Source of the DNA: Opitutaceae bacterium EW11
Lineage (GTDB): Bacteria > Verrucomicrobiota > Verrucomicrobiia > Opitutales > Opitutaceae
Assembly: GCA_003054665.1 (NCBI GenBank)
Contig: QAYY01000016.1
Location: 1 to 64,000, forward strand
Length of the DNA: 64,000 bases
Reading direction: 5' to 3'
The notes below the pieces were generated by a model. It did no database searches and was not told where the DNA came from. It saw nothing but the letters and a program-made list of their open reading frames with translations. Each line of letters starts with the position of its first letter. Positions within the stretch are counted from its first letter, which is position 1. The translations under genes were made by a program, and so were the position numbers. Below are positions 8,183 through 17,762 of the stretch, one piece after another.

Positions 8183-8587
8183 CTATTTCATACTCGCGCC
8201 CGGATTCCACCACTCGCGCGGGAGCAGAGCCTCGGCGCCGTGAATATAGTATTGGTAGTAGAGCCAGAACACCAAACCGCCGAGCAGGACGAGAAACGCG
8301 ATCTCGCCAAGAAACCCCGCCTCATTCCGGCTCCCATGGTGCAACGCTCGAACAAGCGCCTCCAGGGCCGGGGCGACGGCAAACGCCACGATCGAGCTTC
8401 CGAAGAGCACGAGCGCCATGATCACACAGACCCGAACCCACGGGTCGGAGATGACGGCGACTTTATATGACATCAGGTTGTTGCACAGATTGAGCAGCAA
8501 CAGACAGCACGGAAGGACGTAGTAGGCTCGTACGACGTTGGTCTTTTTCTTCTTCACGAGAATTCGGGCGATTGCCCCAGTCGACAC
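8183..8587 (-). CDS. three-helix membrane protein of unknown function
   Basis: This 134-residue protein has three hydrophobic segments at about residues 21-38, 53-75 and 96-115, and a basic N-terminal stretch (LVKKKKTN). I recognise no family. The proposed start is GTG 8587; no ATG gives a protein that keeps the first membrane segment. It lies between mogA and the divergent tautomerase gene and has no evident partner. Confidence 0.55.
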   Translation of the reverse strand: MSTGAIARILVKKKKTNVVRAYYVLPCCLLLLNLCNNLMSYKVAVISDPWVRVCVIMALVLFGSSIVAFAVAPALEALVRALHHGSRNEAGFLGEIAFLVLLGGLVFWLYYQYYIHGAEALLPREWWNPGASMK

Positions 8588-8628
8588 GCCACCTTTCTCG
8601 TGTACACTGTGGGCAACCCACTGAAGCC

Positions 8629-8973
8629 ATGCCGTACCTCAAAATCCAGACAAACATCCCCCTGACGAAAAAGGCGGAACGGAATATTCTGCAGACGGCT
8701 TCCTCGCTCGTCGCGAAGGAATTGGATAAGCCCGAAGACTTCGTGATGATTGCCGTGCAACCGGATACCCCGATGCTATTTGCCGGCACGGACGACCCGG
8801 TGGCCTTTCTCGAACTCAAGAGCATCGGACTAAAAGGTTCCCAAACGAAATCTCTCTGCAAGGCGCTCTGTGAGATGATTGAGAAGCATCTCGGGATTCC
8901 CAAAGAGCGGGTCTACGCGAAATTCATCGACGTAAAGCGCGGCATGTGGGGCTGGAAGGGCAGCATGTTCTAG
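8629..8973 (+). CDS. MIF/phenylpyruvate tautomerase-like protein
   Basis: The 114-residue protein begins MPYLKIQTNIPL; after Met removal Pro1 would be the catalytic base of the tautomerase superfamily. The length and the segments SSLVAKELDKPEDFVMIAV and RVYAKFIDVKRGMWGW fit the MIF (macrophage migration inhibitory factor-like) branch, which tautomerises phenylpyruvate-type keto acids. ATG 8629 is fixed by the need for Pro at position 2. It is a single-gene unit, and the physiological substrate is unknown. Confidence 0.85.
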   Translation: MPYLKIQTNIPLTKKAERNILQTASSLVAKELDKPEDFVMIAVQPDTPMLFAGTDDPVAFLELKSIGLKGSQTKSLCKALCEMIEKHLGIPKERVYAKFIDVKRGMWGWKGSMF

Positions 8974-9196
8974 AGGCTCGTTGCCCCTGCGTCGCTCGAT
9001 GTCGCCGGACGGCTCTGCCCCCGGGGGTGGTATCCACAAGCTGAATAGCCCACAAGCCCCTTGGACCGCACGGCAGACGACGCCGACGGCGGCCCATCAA
9101 GCATGCGCCAACCGGCCGCCAAGGCCCTCTCCGCTCCAAACTCCCGATACGGGCCCGCTCTTTTGCCGTCCTCGGTTTTTCTTCGAACCTGCCTGC

Positions 9197-9571
9197 CTAC
9201 AGCTCGGTGTATTTCTCGGAACGTCCCTTCGCTTTCTCGACCGGGTATTTCCGCGCATTTGCAGCCATCTTCGCCTCGATGATCGCGGCGACGTCCATCC
9301 CGGTCTGATTGGCGAACTCGAGGGAATAAATGACCACGTCCGCCAATTCTTCGGCGATTTTTTGCCGTTTCGCGGGCTCCGCCGCGATGTCGCGAGAGGC
9401 TTCCGGCGTCGCCCAGAGAAAATGCTCCATCAGCTCCGCTGCCTCGGCCGCCAAAGCCATGCTCAGGTTCTTCGGCGAGTGAAACTGTTCCCAATCACGC
9501 TCTTGCGCGAACGCCAGCACGCGCTTTTTCAGTTCGGCGACCGGTGTAACTGTGTCGGTCAAAGTGCTCAT
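9197..9571 (-). CDS. MazG-like nucleotide pyrophosphohydrolase (dCTPase type)
   Basis: The 124-residue all-alpha NTP pyrophosphatase carries the two acidic metal-binding helices EAAELMEHF and EELADVVIYSLEFAN. The RDWEQFHSPKNLSMALAAE segment is typical of the RS21-C6/XTP3TPA branch, which hydrolyses dCTP and modified pyrimidine nucleotides to the monophosphate (house-cleaning). ATG 9571 is chosen because the region upstream of it is not conserved in character. The preceding 223 bp (8974-9196) hold no recognisable gene. Confidence 0.88.
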   Translation of the reverse strand: MSTLTDTVTPVAELKKRVLAFAQERDWEQFHSPKNLSMALAAEAAELMEHFLWATPEASRDIAAEPAKRQKIAEELADVVIYSLEFANQTGMDVAAIIEAKMAANARKYPVEKAKGRSEKYTEL

Positions 9572-9864
9572 GCGCTGAGTCTGCAGCTTTTCTTCCCAGT
9601 GCAAAATAAACTTGGCGCGCCGGCTGCTATTTGTTCTGTCGAATCCGTCCAATGATCCGGTCTCTCAAACATCAGCGCAGCTTCGCTGGCACTTCGAATA
9701 CGAAGGCCTGCGAGCATTCCTGCGCCCAGATGCGACCGGTCATCGTCAATTGGACGAAACAGACCACCGGCACGGGCATTCTGGCCTAACGGCAATCCTC
9801 ACTAGGATCCGTTAAGAGTCCCAAGAAGCCCGGCCTCCCAACCGAGAGGAGCAAACGTATTGTC

Positions 9865-10254
9865 ATGCACTCGATCATCCACCCGAAAAAGCCGATCACG
9901 CCTCGTAAGAACGCCGTCGCGGAAGCCTTCCGCGATCCGCACTACGACTGCGTGCAGATGGAGGACGCCCTCAAGGTGGTCGTCTACGTCCCCGGCGTGG
10001 ATGCCTCCGGAGTGGAGTTTGCCCTGCGCGGACCCGACTTCGTCGTCACCGCGCGGAAGACCCACCACGTTCGAGTCAACTGGCGCGCGCTGCACCTCGA
10101 AGGAGCGCAGCTCGACTACCGGCTGACCCTCCGCCTCGGCTACAACATCGATTTCGATGCGCTTCGGGCGGAAATCGCCGATGGCCTGCTGACGATCCAC
10201 CTTCCAAGGCGACTGGCCGCCGCCGCGCCGGAACGCGCGCGTCGCGTCGCCTAA
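9865..10254 (+). CDS. Hsp20/alpha-crystallin-like protein
   Basis: The 129-residue protein is mostly one alpha-crystallin/CS-type beta-sandwich: an EDALKVVVYVPGVDASGVEF strand pair, then DFVVTARK, and a final GLLTIHLPR strand, the counterpart of the GVLTI motif of small heat-shock proteins. The N-terminal arm is short (about 30 residues) and the C-terminal IXI oligomerisation motif is not evident. It may therefore form small oligomers. A purine-rich GAGAGGAG lies upstream of ATG 9865. A possible terminator hairpin without T-run (CTCCGCG/CGCGGAG) follows at 10263-10278. Confidence 0.75.
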   Translation: MHSIIHPKKPITPRKNAVAEAFRDPHYDCVQMEDALKVVVYVPGVDASGVEFALRGPDFVVTARKTHHVRVNWRALHLEGAQLDYRLTLRLGYNIDFDALRAEIADGLLTIHLPRRLAAAAPERARRVA

Positions 10255-10505
10255 CCGATTTACTCCGCGTCCGCGGAGCACGGCAGTCTCGGGCTATCCC
10301 GCCTGCCGATGCTCCGCGGTCCGGAAAAATCCCCGCGTGTGTCCTAAGGTGCGGAACTCCCTGACCTCCGTGCTGTAAACACTATGTCAACCGTTTCGCG
10401 TGAAGTGTTTTTCTTTTGAAACCGTGTAATTTCCCTCCGCATTTTTCGTTTCCACTTAAGCCGGCTCGCTGGCGTGACGAACTACAAGCAAAGCCCCTTT
10501 CCATC

Positions 10506-10706
10506 ATGGCGTTCCCCATCCATCACAACCCCCCGCCGCCTGCTCAGAATCGTACCGAGCGCCCGGCGCAGGTGCGCTTTTACGACGTGCAGTGGAACCG
10601 CCCGATTTTCAAAGCGCCGTCGCTTCCGACCGCTTCTCAGATTTGGTCCGAGATTCCGTTCACCGCCCGTGGCTTCACCGCCAAGCCGAAGAACGTGACG
10701 ACCTGA
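10506..10706 (+). CDS. 66-residue orphan protein, proline- and aromatic-rich
   Basis: This short frame starts MAFPIHHNPPPP and runs through RFYDVQWNRPIFKAPSLP to a Lys/Thr-rich end. It has no membrane segment and no Cys. I recognise no family. It is supported as a gene by its start after an AT-richer leader (10380-10500) and by the strong terminator that begins 27 bp after its stop. The small size and dedicated terminator suggest a separate short transcript. The function is unknown. Confidence 0.55.
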   Translation: MAFPIHHNPPPPAQNRTERPAQVRFYDVQWNRPIFKAPSLPTASQIWSEIPFTARGFTAKPKNVTT

Positions 10707-10732
10707 GCGGCCCTCACCCCCGCAGCTTTTCG

Positions 10733-10760
10733 AAACACCGGCCATCGCCGGTGTTTTTTT
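10733..10760 (+). terminator. strong rho-independent terminator
   Basis: There is a perfect 10-bp stem (AAACACCGGC, 10733-10742, with GCCGGTGTTT, 10747-10756), a CATC tetraloop and a run of Ts to 10760. It ends the 66-residue gene and insulates nifA downstream. Any nifA transcript must therefore begin after it or read through it, which argues against a nifA start as early as 10761. Confidence 0.9.
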
Positions 10761-10979
10761 GTGCCCGCACGCACGCGGCCTCGGCGAATCTGGCGATTAG
10801 TTCTCTTCGCGACGCCTTTCGGCACGCCGATAGTCGCAGCAATCGACCAGGGTCTCCGCCGAGGGCACGGGGTCTGCTCACGACGGCTCGTGAGTTTTTG
10901 CCAAAGCTGCACCGAGAACTCTCAGGCGAGCCCTGTCGAACCGCGGGCGATCACTGTATCCGGGCCGAGCTGCCGGGTC

Positions 10980-12554
10980 GTGGGCGAACTGGGCCTGCTG
11001 CACGAGATATCCGACGTGCTCAGCCAGGGTTTCGAACTGGCCGAGGCGGCTCTGCACATGTTCGGGAAACTGTCACAAACCAAGGGATACAGGCGCGGCG
11101 TACTGACCGTGCTCAATCGAGAGAACGGTCATCTGCTGCTCGAGGCCGCCCAGGACGCCGCCCAGTCCCACGCTCTGACTCGCGCCCACGGAAAGCTCGG
11201 CGAAGGATTGGTCGGTGGAGTCCTGTCGGAGAAGCGTGCTCGCGCTTTTCCTGATTCCACCCTGCTCGACGCTTCCACGCTCTGCGACTGGGAGAAGCAG
11301 TGGCTCGGCCCCCGAACCGAACGCGAGGCCGTGCTGGTCATTCCGATCCAGCATGCCGACGAAGGGCTCGGAACCCTGTGCTTCACGCGCAGCTGCGCCA
11401 GCGAAGCGCTGCTCGAAAACGATCTTCGCTTCCTCGCCCTCGTGGCGGGACAGGTCGGACTCGCCGTCCGATTCCGACAGCTGGCGAAGGAAAGGCTCGA
11501 TACGTTGCGCCAGCAGAACGAGCGGCTTCAGGACCAGATCCAGAAAAGCTTCGTCCCCGACGGGATGATCGGAAAGTCGTCCGCGATGCGGACGGTGTAC
11601 TTCCACATCGACCAGGTGGCCGACAGCAAAACGACGGTGCTCATCCGGGGCGAAACGGGCGTCGGCAAGGAACGAGTCGCGCAAGCCATCGCCCTGGGGG
11701 GAAACCGCCGGGGAAAGCCGTTCGTCCGGGTCAACTGCGCCGCTCTCCCCGAAAGCATCATCGAAAGCGAACTCTTCGGCCACGAGAAGGGAGCCTTCAC
11801 CGGTGCGCTCGCCCTTCGCAAAGGCCGATTCGAACTCGCCCATGAAGGTACCCTGTTTCTCGACGAGATCGGCGAGATATCACTGGCGACCCAGGCCAAG
11901 CTCCTCCGGGTGCTGCAGGAGGGCACCTTCGAGCGCGTTGGCGGCACCGCACCGATCCGGGTGGATGTGCGTGTCATCACCGCCACCAACAGGAACCTCG
12001 AGGAAATGATCGAAGCGGGAAAATTCCGGCTCGATCTCTACTACCGCATCAACGTCTTCCCGATCTACGTGCCGCCCCTGCGGGAACGTCGCAGCGATCT
12101 GCTCGAACTCTCGGACTACTTCCTCGAAAAGTATTCGCGCCAGAACAACAAAAGGGTCGTCCGCATCTCCACGCCGGCGATCGATATGCTCATGGCCTAT
12201 CACTGGCCGGGAAACGTGCGGGAGCTCGAAAACGTGATCGAACGCGCCGTGCTCCTGACCCAGGACGGCGTGATCCATGGGTTTCATCTGCCGCCCACCC
12301 TGCAGACGGGCGAGGCCTCGGATACTGCACCGCGTCAAACGTTGCAGGATGCCATGGATGCGCTCGAGAACGAGATGATCGTGGAGGCTCTCAAGGCGCA
12401 GCGCGGCATCGTGGCCAAAGCCGCGCGTCAGCTCGGACTCACCGAGCGGAAATTGGGACTGAGGGTCCGCGCTCATGACATCGATCCGAGACGATTCAGG
12501 ACCGAAGCGGCAAACGGCGGCACTCCGAGTCAGGTGACTCGTCCACAGGTATGA
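10980..12554 (+). CDS. nifA: Nif-specific sigma-54 activator NifA
   Basis: With the GTG start at 10980 the protein has 524 residues. An N-terminal GAF domain opens with GLLHEISDVLSQ. The AAA+ domain has Walker A GETGVGKE, the sigma-54 contact loop GAFTGA, and Walker B GTLFLDEIGE. A Fis-type helix-turn-helix closes the protein (KAARQLGLTERKLG). An open frame continues upstream to a GTG at 10761, but that lies right after a terminator and its translation looks non-coding. The Cys motif of oxygen-sensitive rhizobial NifA, between the AAA+ and HTH domains, is absent, and no nifL is seen. The stop overlaps modA (ATGA), so activator and molybdate uptake are coupled. Confidence 0.88.
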   Translation: MGELGLLHEISDVLSQGFELAEAALHMFGKLSQTKGYRRGVLTVLNRENGHLLLEAAQDAAQSHALTRAHGKLGEGLVGGVLSEKRARAFPDSTLLDASTLCDWEKQWLGPRTEREAVLVIPIQHADEGLGTLCFTRSCASEALLENDLRFLALVAGQVGLAVRFRQLAKERLDTLRQQNERLQDQIQKSFVPDGMIGKSSAMRTVYFHIDQVADSKTTVLIRGETGVGKERVAQAIALGGNRRGKPFVRVNCAALPESIIESELFGHEKGAFTGALALRKGRFELAHEGTLFLDEIGEISLATQAKLLRVLQEGTFERVGGTAPIRVDVRVITATNRNLEEMIEAGKFRLDLYYRINVFPIYVPPLRERRSDLLELSDYFLEKYSRQNNKRVVRISTPAIDMLMAYHWPGNVRELENVIERAVLLTQDGVIHGFHLPPTLQTGEASDTAPRQTLQDAMDALENEMIVEALKAQRGIVAKAARQLGLTERKLGLRVRAHDIDPRRFRTEAANGGTPSQVTRPQV

Positions 12555-13309
12555 CACGGCTGCTCCGGCTTTTCGCGTTGGTGTGCCTCGTGTTTCCAGA
12601 AGTGGGGCGAGGGACGGAGCTCACCGTCTTCGCCGCCGTGAGCTTGTCGGAGGCGCTGACGGACATCGCGCCTCAGTTCGCGGAAACGACGCAGCATACG
12701 TTGCGGTTCAACTTCGGTGCGTCGGGCACGCTCGCCCGGCAAATCGAAGCCGGCGCCGATGCGGACGTGTTTTTCTCCGCAGACGAACGGCACCTGGATT
12801 CTCTCGGGCGCGCCAAGCTCCTTCTCGAGGGGACGCGCCGGCAAATCGTAGCCAACCAGCTCGTCCTTCTGGCGTCGCGGGAATCGTCGCGGCACGTCCA
12901 CGCGTTCTCCGATCTCGCCTCCGATTCCGTCCGGCGCATCGCGGTAGGCAATCCGGCAACCGTTCCCGCTGGGGCGTATGCGAAGGCCTATCTCGGAACG
13001 CTTCGGCTCTGGCAGGCTGTGGAGCCGAAGATCTTCCCCCTCGAGCATGTGCGCGCCGTACTGGTGGCGGTGGATACGGGCAATGCCGACGCCGGCATCG
13101 TGTATCGAACAGACGCGAAGCTTTCAAAATCAGCCGTGATCGTCGCAACCGTATCCATCGCGGATGGACCGCACATCGTGTACCCCGCTGCCGTCCTTCG
13201 TGCCTCCAAATCGTCCGAGGCAGCGCGTGCGTTCGTCGCGTTCCTCGGCACGGCCCAGGCCCAGGCCGTGTTTGCCCGGCACGGTTTTCTGCCGTGCGAC
13301 GACCGATGA
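12551..13309 (+). CDS. modA: molybdate ABC transporter, substrate-binding protein
   Basis: This 252-residue periplasmic protein has a signal peptide (MTRLLRLFALVCLVF, cleavage near residue 22). The type II binding-protein features of ModA follow: LTVFAAVSLSEALTDIAPQF, FNFGASGTLARQIEAGADADVFFSA (shown in part) and NADAGIVYRTDA. It would bind molybdate (or tungstate) and deliver it to ModBC. It begins inside the nifA stop codon and ends inside the modB start, so nifA-modA-modB-modC form one tightly overlapping operon that supplies Mo to the nitrogenase encoded downstream. Confidence 0.93.
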   Translation: MTRLLRLFALVCLVFPEVGRGTELTVFAAVSLSEALTDIAPQFAETTQHTLRFNFGASGTLARQIEAGADADVFFSADERHLDSLGRAKLLLEGTRRQIVANQLVLLASRESSRHVHAFSDLASDSVRRIAVGNPATVPAGAYAKAYLGTLRLWQAVEPKIFPLEHVRAVLVAVDTGNADAGIVYRTDAKLSKSAVIVATVSIADGPHIVYPAAVLRASKSSEAARAFVAFLGTAQAQAVFARHGFLPCDDR

Positions 13310-13971
13310 CGACGCTCGGCGGAGTCACCCTCTTTTCCGTGGGCGCGGCGTGCCTCAGCACCATCCTCATCCTGCCGGCGGGGCTGTCGATCGCCTGGCT
13401 CCTCGCCCGGCGACAGTGGCGCGGAAAGTCGTTGGTCGAAACAGCCGTCACGTTGCCCATGGTGATACCACCCGTGGCGACGGGTCTCCTGCTGCTGAAA
13501 ACACTCGGGCGGCGCGGACCGCTCGGCGGGGTTCTCCAGAACCTGTTCGGCATCGAGATCGTGTTCACCTGGAAGGCGGTCGTGCTGGCAGGCGCCATCA
13601 TGTCCTTGCCGCTTCTCGTCAGGTCGGCGCGCGTGGCGTTCGAAAGTGTGCCGGTGCGACTCGAACAGGTCGCCGAAACGCTCGGCGCTTCTCCCGCGAG
13701 GGTGTTTTTCACCGTGACGCTTCCCCTCGCTTCGCGGGGAATCATCTCCGGATGCCTGCTCGCTTTCGCGCGCGCCCTGGGCGAATTCGGCGCCACAATC
13801 ATGATCGCGGGGATGATCCCCGGAAAAACGATCACGCTCGCCTTGGGGATCTACGAGCAGGTTCAACTCGGCAACGACGAGGCCGCGCTCGCGCTCTCGG
13901 GCGTGTCCGTCGCGCTGGCGTTCGCCGCCATCGGGGGCAGCGAGTGGTTCCTGCGGCGAGGGCCCGTATGA
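13306..13971 (+). CDS. modB: molybdate ABC transporter, permease
   Basis: The 221-residue membrane protein has about five hydrophobic segments and the binding-protein-dependent transport loop EALG-type sequence (VAETLGASPARVFFTVTLP) that docks the ATPase. PPVATGLLLLKTLGRRGPLG is typical of ModB. ATG 13306 overlaps the modA stop (ATGA), and its own stop overlaps modC the same way. It forms the inner-membrane channel of the molybdate importer. Confidence 0.93.
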   Translation: MTTLGGVTLFSVGAACLSTILILPAGLSIAWLLARRQWRGKSLVETAVTLPMVIPPVATGLLLLKTLGRRGPLGGVLQNLFGIEIVFTWKAVVLAGAIMSLPLLVRSARVAFESVPVRLEQVAETLGASPARVFFTVTLPLASRGIISGCLLAFARALGEFGATIMIAGMIPGKTITLALGIYEQVQLGNDEAALALSGVSVALAFAAIGGSEWFLRRGPV

Positions 13972-14681
13972 ATCTCAGCCTGCGCGGAATCTCGGTGCGG
14001 CGCGGCGGCTTCGAGCTGCGCGCCGACATCCGCTTCGGCGACGGCATCACCGGCATCTTCGGTCCCTCCGGCTCCGGGAAGACCACGCTTCTCGAGATTG
14101 TCGCGGGGCTGAAAAAGCCATCCACGGGAGCGGTTGCCCTGGGAGACACGTTGTTGAGCCACGTCTCGGCCGGCATCCATGTCGCGCCGAGACGACGGCG
14201 GATCGGATACGTCCCGCAGGAGGGTTCGCTGTTTCCCCATCTCTCGGTGGAACGCAATGTGCGCTACGGCGAGCCCAAGTCCGACCGAAGCCCTACGTTC
14301 TCCTTCGCTCGGGTCTGCGGGCTCCTGGAGATCGAGGCGCTGCTCCCGCGGAGCGTCGGGCATTTGTCCGGCGGAGAGCGGCAGCGCGTAGCGTTGGCCC
14401 GCGCTCTTGTATCGTTGCCGCACTTACTGCTCCTCGACGAACCCTTGTCGAGCCTCGATCGCGCACGAAAGCGGGCGGTCTTGCCGTTCCTTGGAAGGAT
14501 TCGCGACGACCTTCGAATTCCCATGCTCTACGTCAGCCATGATCCCGCCGAAATCGCGGCTCTCTGCGACGAGGTTTCGACCATCGCCGGCGGATCGATT
14601 CGTCCACCAGAGCCGGTGTCCCACTTTGTCGGTCGCGAAACGAGTTGCCATGCGATCGGGCAAAATCCCGACCCCAGGTAA
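13968..14681 (+). CDS. modC: molybdate ABC transporter, ATP-binding protein (short form)
   Basis: The 237-residue ATPase has Walker A GPSGSGKTT, signature LSGGERQR, Walker B LLLLDEPLSSLD and the switch His in YVSHD. Proteobacterial ModC proteins are usually about 350 residues because a molybdate-binding MOP/TOBE domain follows the ATPase. Here the protein ends soon after the ATPase core, so the Mo-sensing regulatory domain is missing. It converges with draT, with 36 bp between the two stops and no evident terminator. Confidence 0.9.
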   Translation: MNLSLRGISVRRGGFELRADIRFGDGITGIFGPSGSGKTTLLEIVAGLKKPSTGAVALGDTLLSHVSAGIHVAPRRRRIGYVPQEGSLFPHLSVERNVRYGEPKSDRSPTFSFARVCGLLEIEALLPRSVGHLSGGERQRVALARALVSLPHLLLLDEPLSSLDRARKRAVLPFLGRIRDDLRIPMLYVSHDPAEIAALCDEVSTIAGGSIRPPEPVSHFVGRETSCHAIGQNPDPR

Positions 14682-14717
14682 CCAGACGACTCCAGAGCCC
14701 CAGTGCGGGACGCCGAG

Positions 14718-15554
14718 CTAATACATCAGCGGCTGCACCCGGTAATCGCCGCCGAGCACGAGGTACTCCGACTCGCCGCCGAGCAGATGTCGCGGAAGGA
14801 GTCCGCTGAAAAAAAGCACCTTCGGCAGCGGCACGTCTACTCTCCAGACCATGGATCCGAACTCCCACGCCACCTCCGGATCCGCGGAGAACGAACTCAG
14901 GTTGTTCAGCCTGACGATCCGCCCGTGCGCGCCATCCGATTCGCGGAGCGCATACTCGTCGGGGTCATGGGTTCCCCGATACAGCGTAAGCCATCGTTCC
15001 CCCGGAAACCGGCGCACGAGTTCTTCCTGGCAGAACGTGTACAGCAGGTCCAGCTGCATGGCCACGCCCACGGTGCGCGTCGCACCGTGCATCCGGTCGG
15101 TCCAGTACTGCTCGCGCGCCGACGCGTCGTCGGCGAGCCGGCCTTTGTGATAGGTGGCCTGGAGACCGAAACGACTTTCCACCCACCCTTTCAGCACCGC
15201 TCCAGCCCGGCCGTTGCTGTCGGCTCCCCAGCCGTGGAGAAACTGCACGTAACTGTGTCGCAGGCTCTCTCGCGCGGATGCGCGATGCTCCGACCACTCG
15301 TGCAGGCGGAACTTCACGGAGACATAATCGTGAAACAGCCAGCCGCGCTCTTCCGGATCAGCCACCTTCGCCAACCGTTCGAAAAGACGGCGATCCGTTG
15401 ACCGGACGCCGTCGAGTTCGATCGGGCAGGGATCGTCTTGGAACTGGATCGAGGCGATCTGCCACGGAGGGAGATTGCATCGGCTGAACAGCGACGACGC
15501 TAAATCCGGTCGAGGCCCAGGGCGGCGCGCATCGGAGGGATGGGGCATCGGCAT
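14718..15554 (-). CDS. draT: dinitrogenase reductase ADP-ribosyltransferase DraT
   Basis: With ATG 15554 the protein has 278 residues, the usual DraT length. It carries the R-S-E signature of arginine ADP-ribosyltransferases: Arg193 in TLYRGTHD, the Ser motif LNNLSSFS (about 218-225), and the ExE pair Glu261/Glu263 in GGESEYL. DraT moves ADP-ribose from NAD+ onto one Arg of NifH, blocking its docking to NifDK. It lies 10 bp downstream of draG on the minus strand and is divergent from nifH. Known DraT proteins need a PII protein for activation, and none is encoded in this window. The 36-bp gap to modC shows no terminator. Confidence 0.9.
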   Translation of the reverse strand: MPMPHPSDARRPGPRPDLASSLFSRCNLPPWQIASIQFQDDPCPIELDGVRSTDRRLFERLAKVADPEERGWLFHDYVSVKFRLHEWSEHRASARESLRHSYVQFLHGWGADSNGRAGAVLKGWVESRFGLQATYHKGRLADDASAREQYWTDRMHGATRTVGVAMQLDLLYTFCQEELVRRFPGERWLTLYRGTHDPDEYALRESDGAHGRIVRLNNLSSFSADPEVAWEFGSMVWRVDVPLPKVLFFSGLLPRHLLGGESEYLVLGGDYRVQPLMY

Positions 15555-15564
15555 CGAAAGACTT

Positions 15565-17650
<2,086 letters not shown>

Positions 17651-17762
17651 ACACGAGTTTGCGCCGGGCGGCTTCACCCCCGGAAACGCGACGGCACGCA
17701 ACCAGCCGCCGACAACGCCCGAACCGGCCGGCGCCCATTCCTCCATCTGTATTCATTTCTCA

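Noticed and set aside
9612-9815. 67-codon plus-strand frame between the MazG-like and Hsp20 genes
   Set aside because: It has no family, overlaps the leader of the MazG-like gene on the other strand and has no ribosome-binding site. The interval is treated as non-coding.
10761-10979. Extension of nifA to the GTG at 10761
   Set aside because: It starts directly after the T-run of a terminator, and the 73 extra residues look non-coding (Arg/Cys-rich). GTG 10980 fits the start of the GAF domain.
12545-12560. Moco-type riboswitch before modA
   Set aside because: modA overlaps nifA by 4 bp, so there is no leader that could hold one.
17651-17762. Possible nifI1/nifI2 (PII-like) genes between nifH and nifD
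   Set aside because: The gap is only 112 bp and holds no frame of PII length (about 110 residues each).
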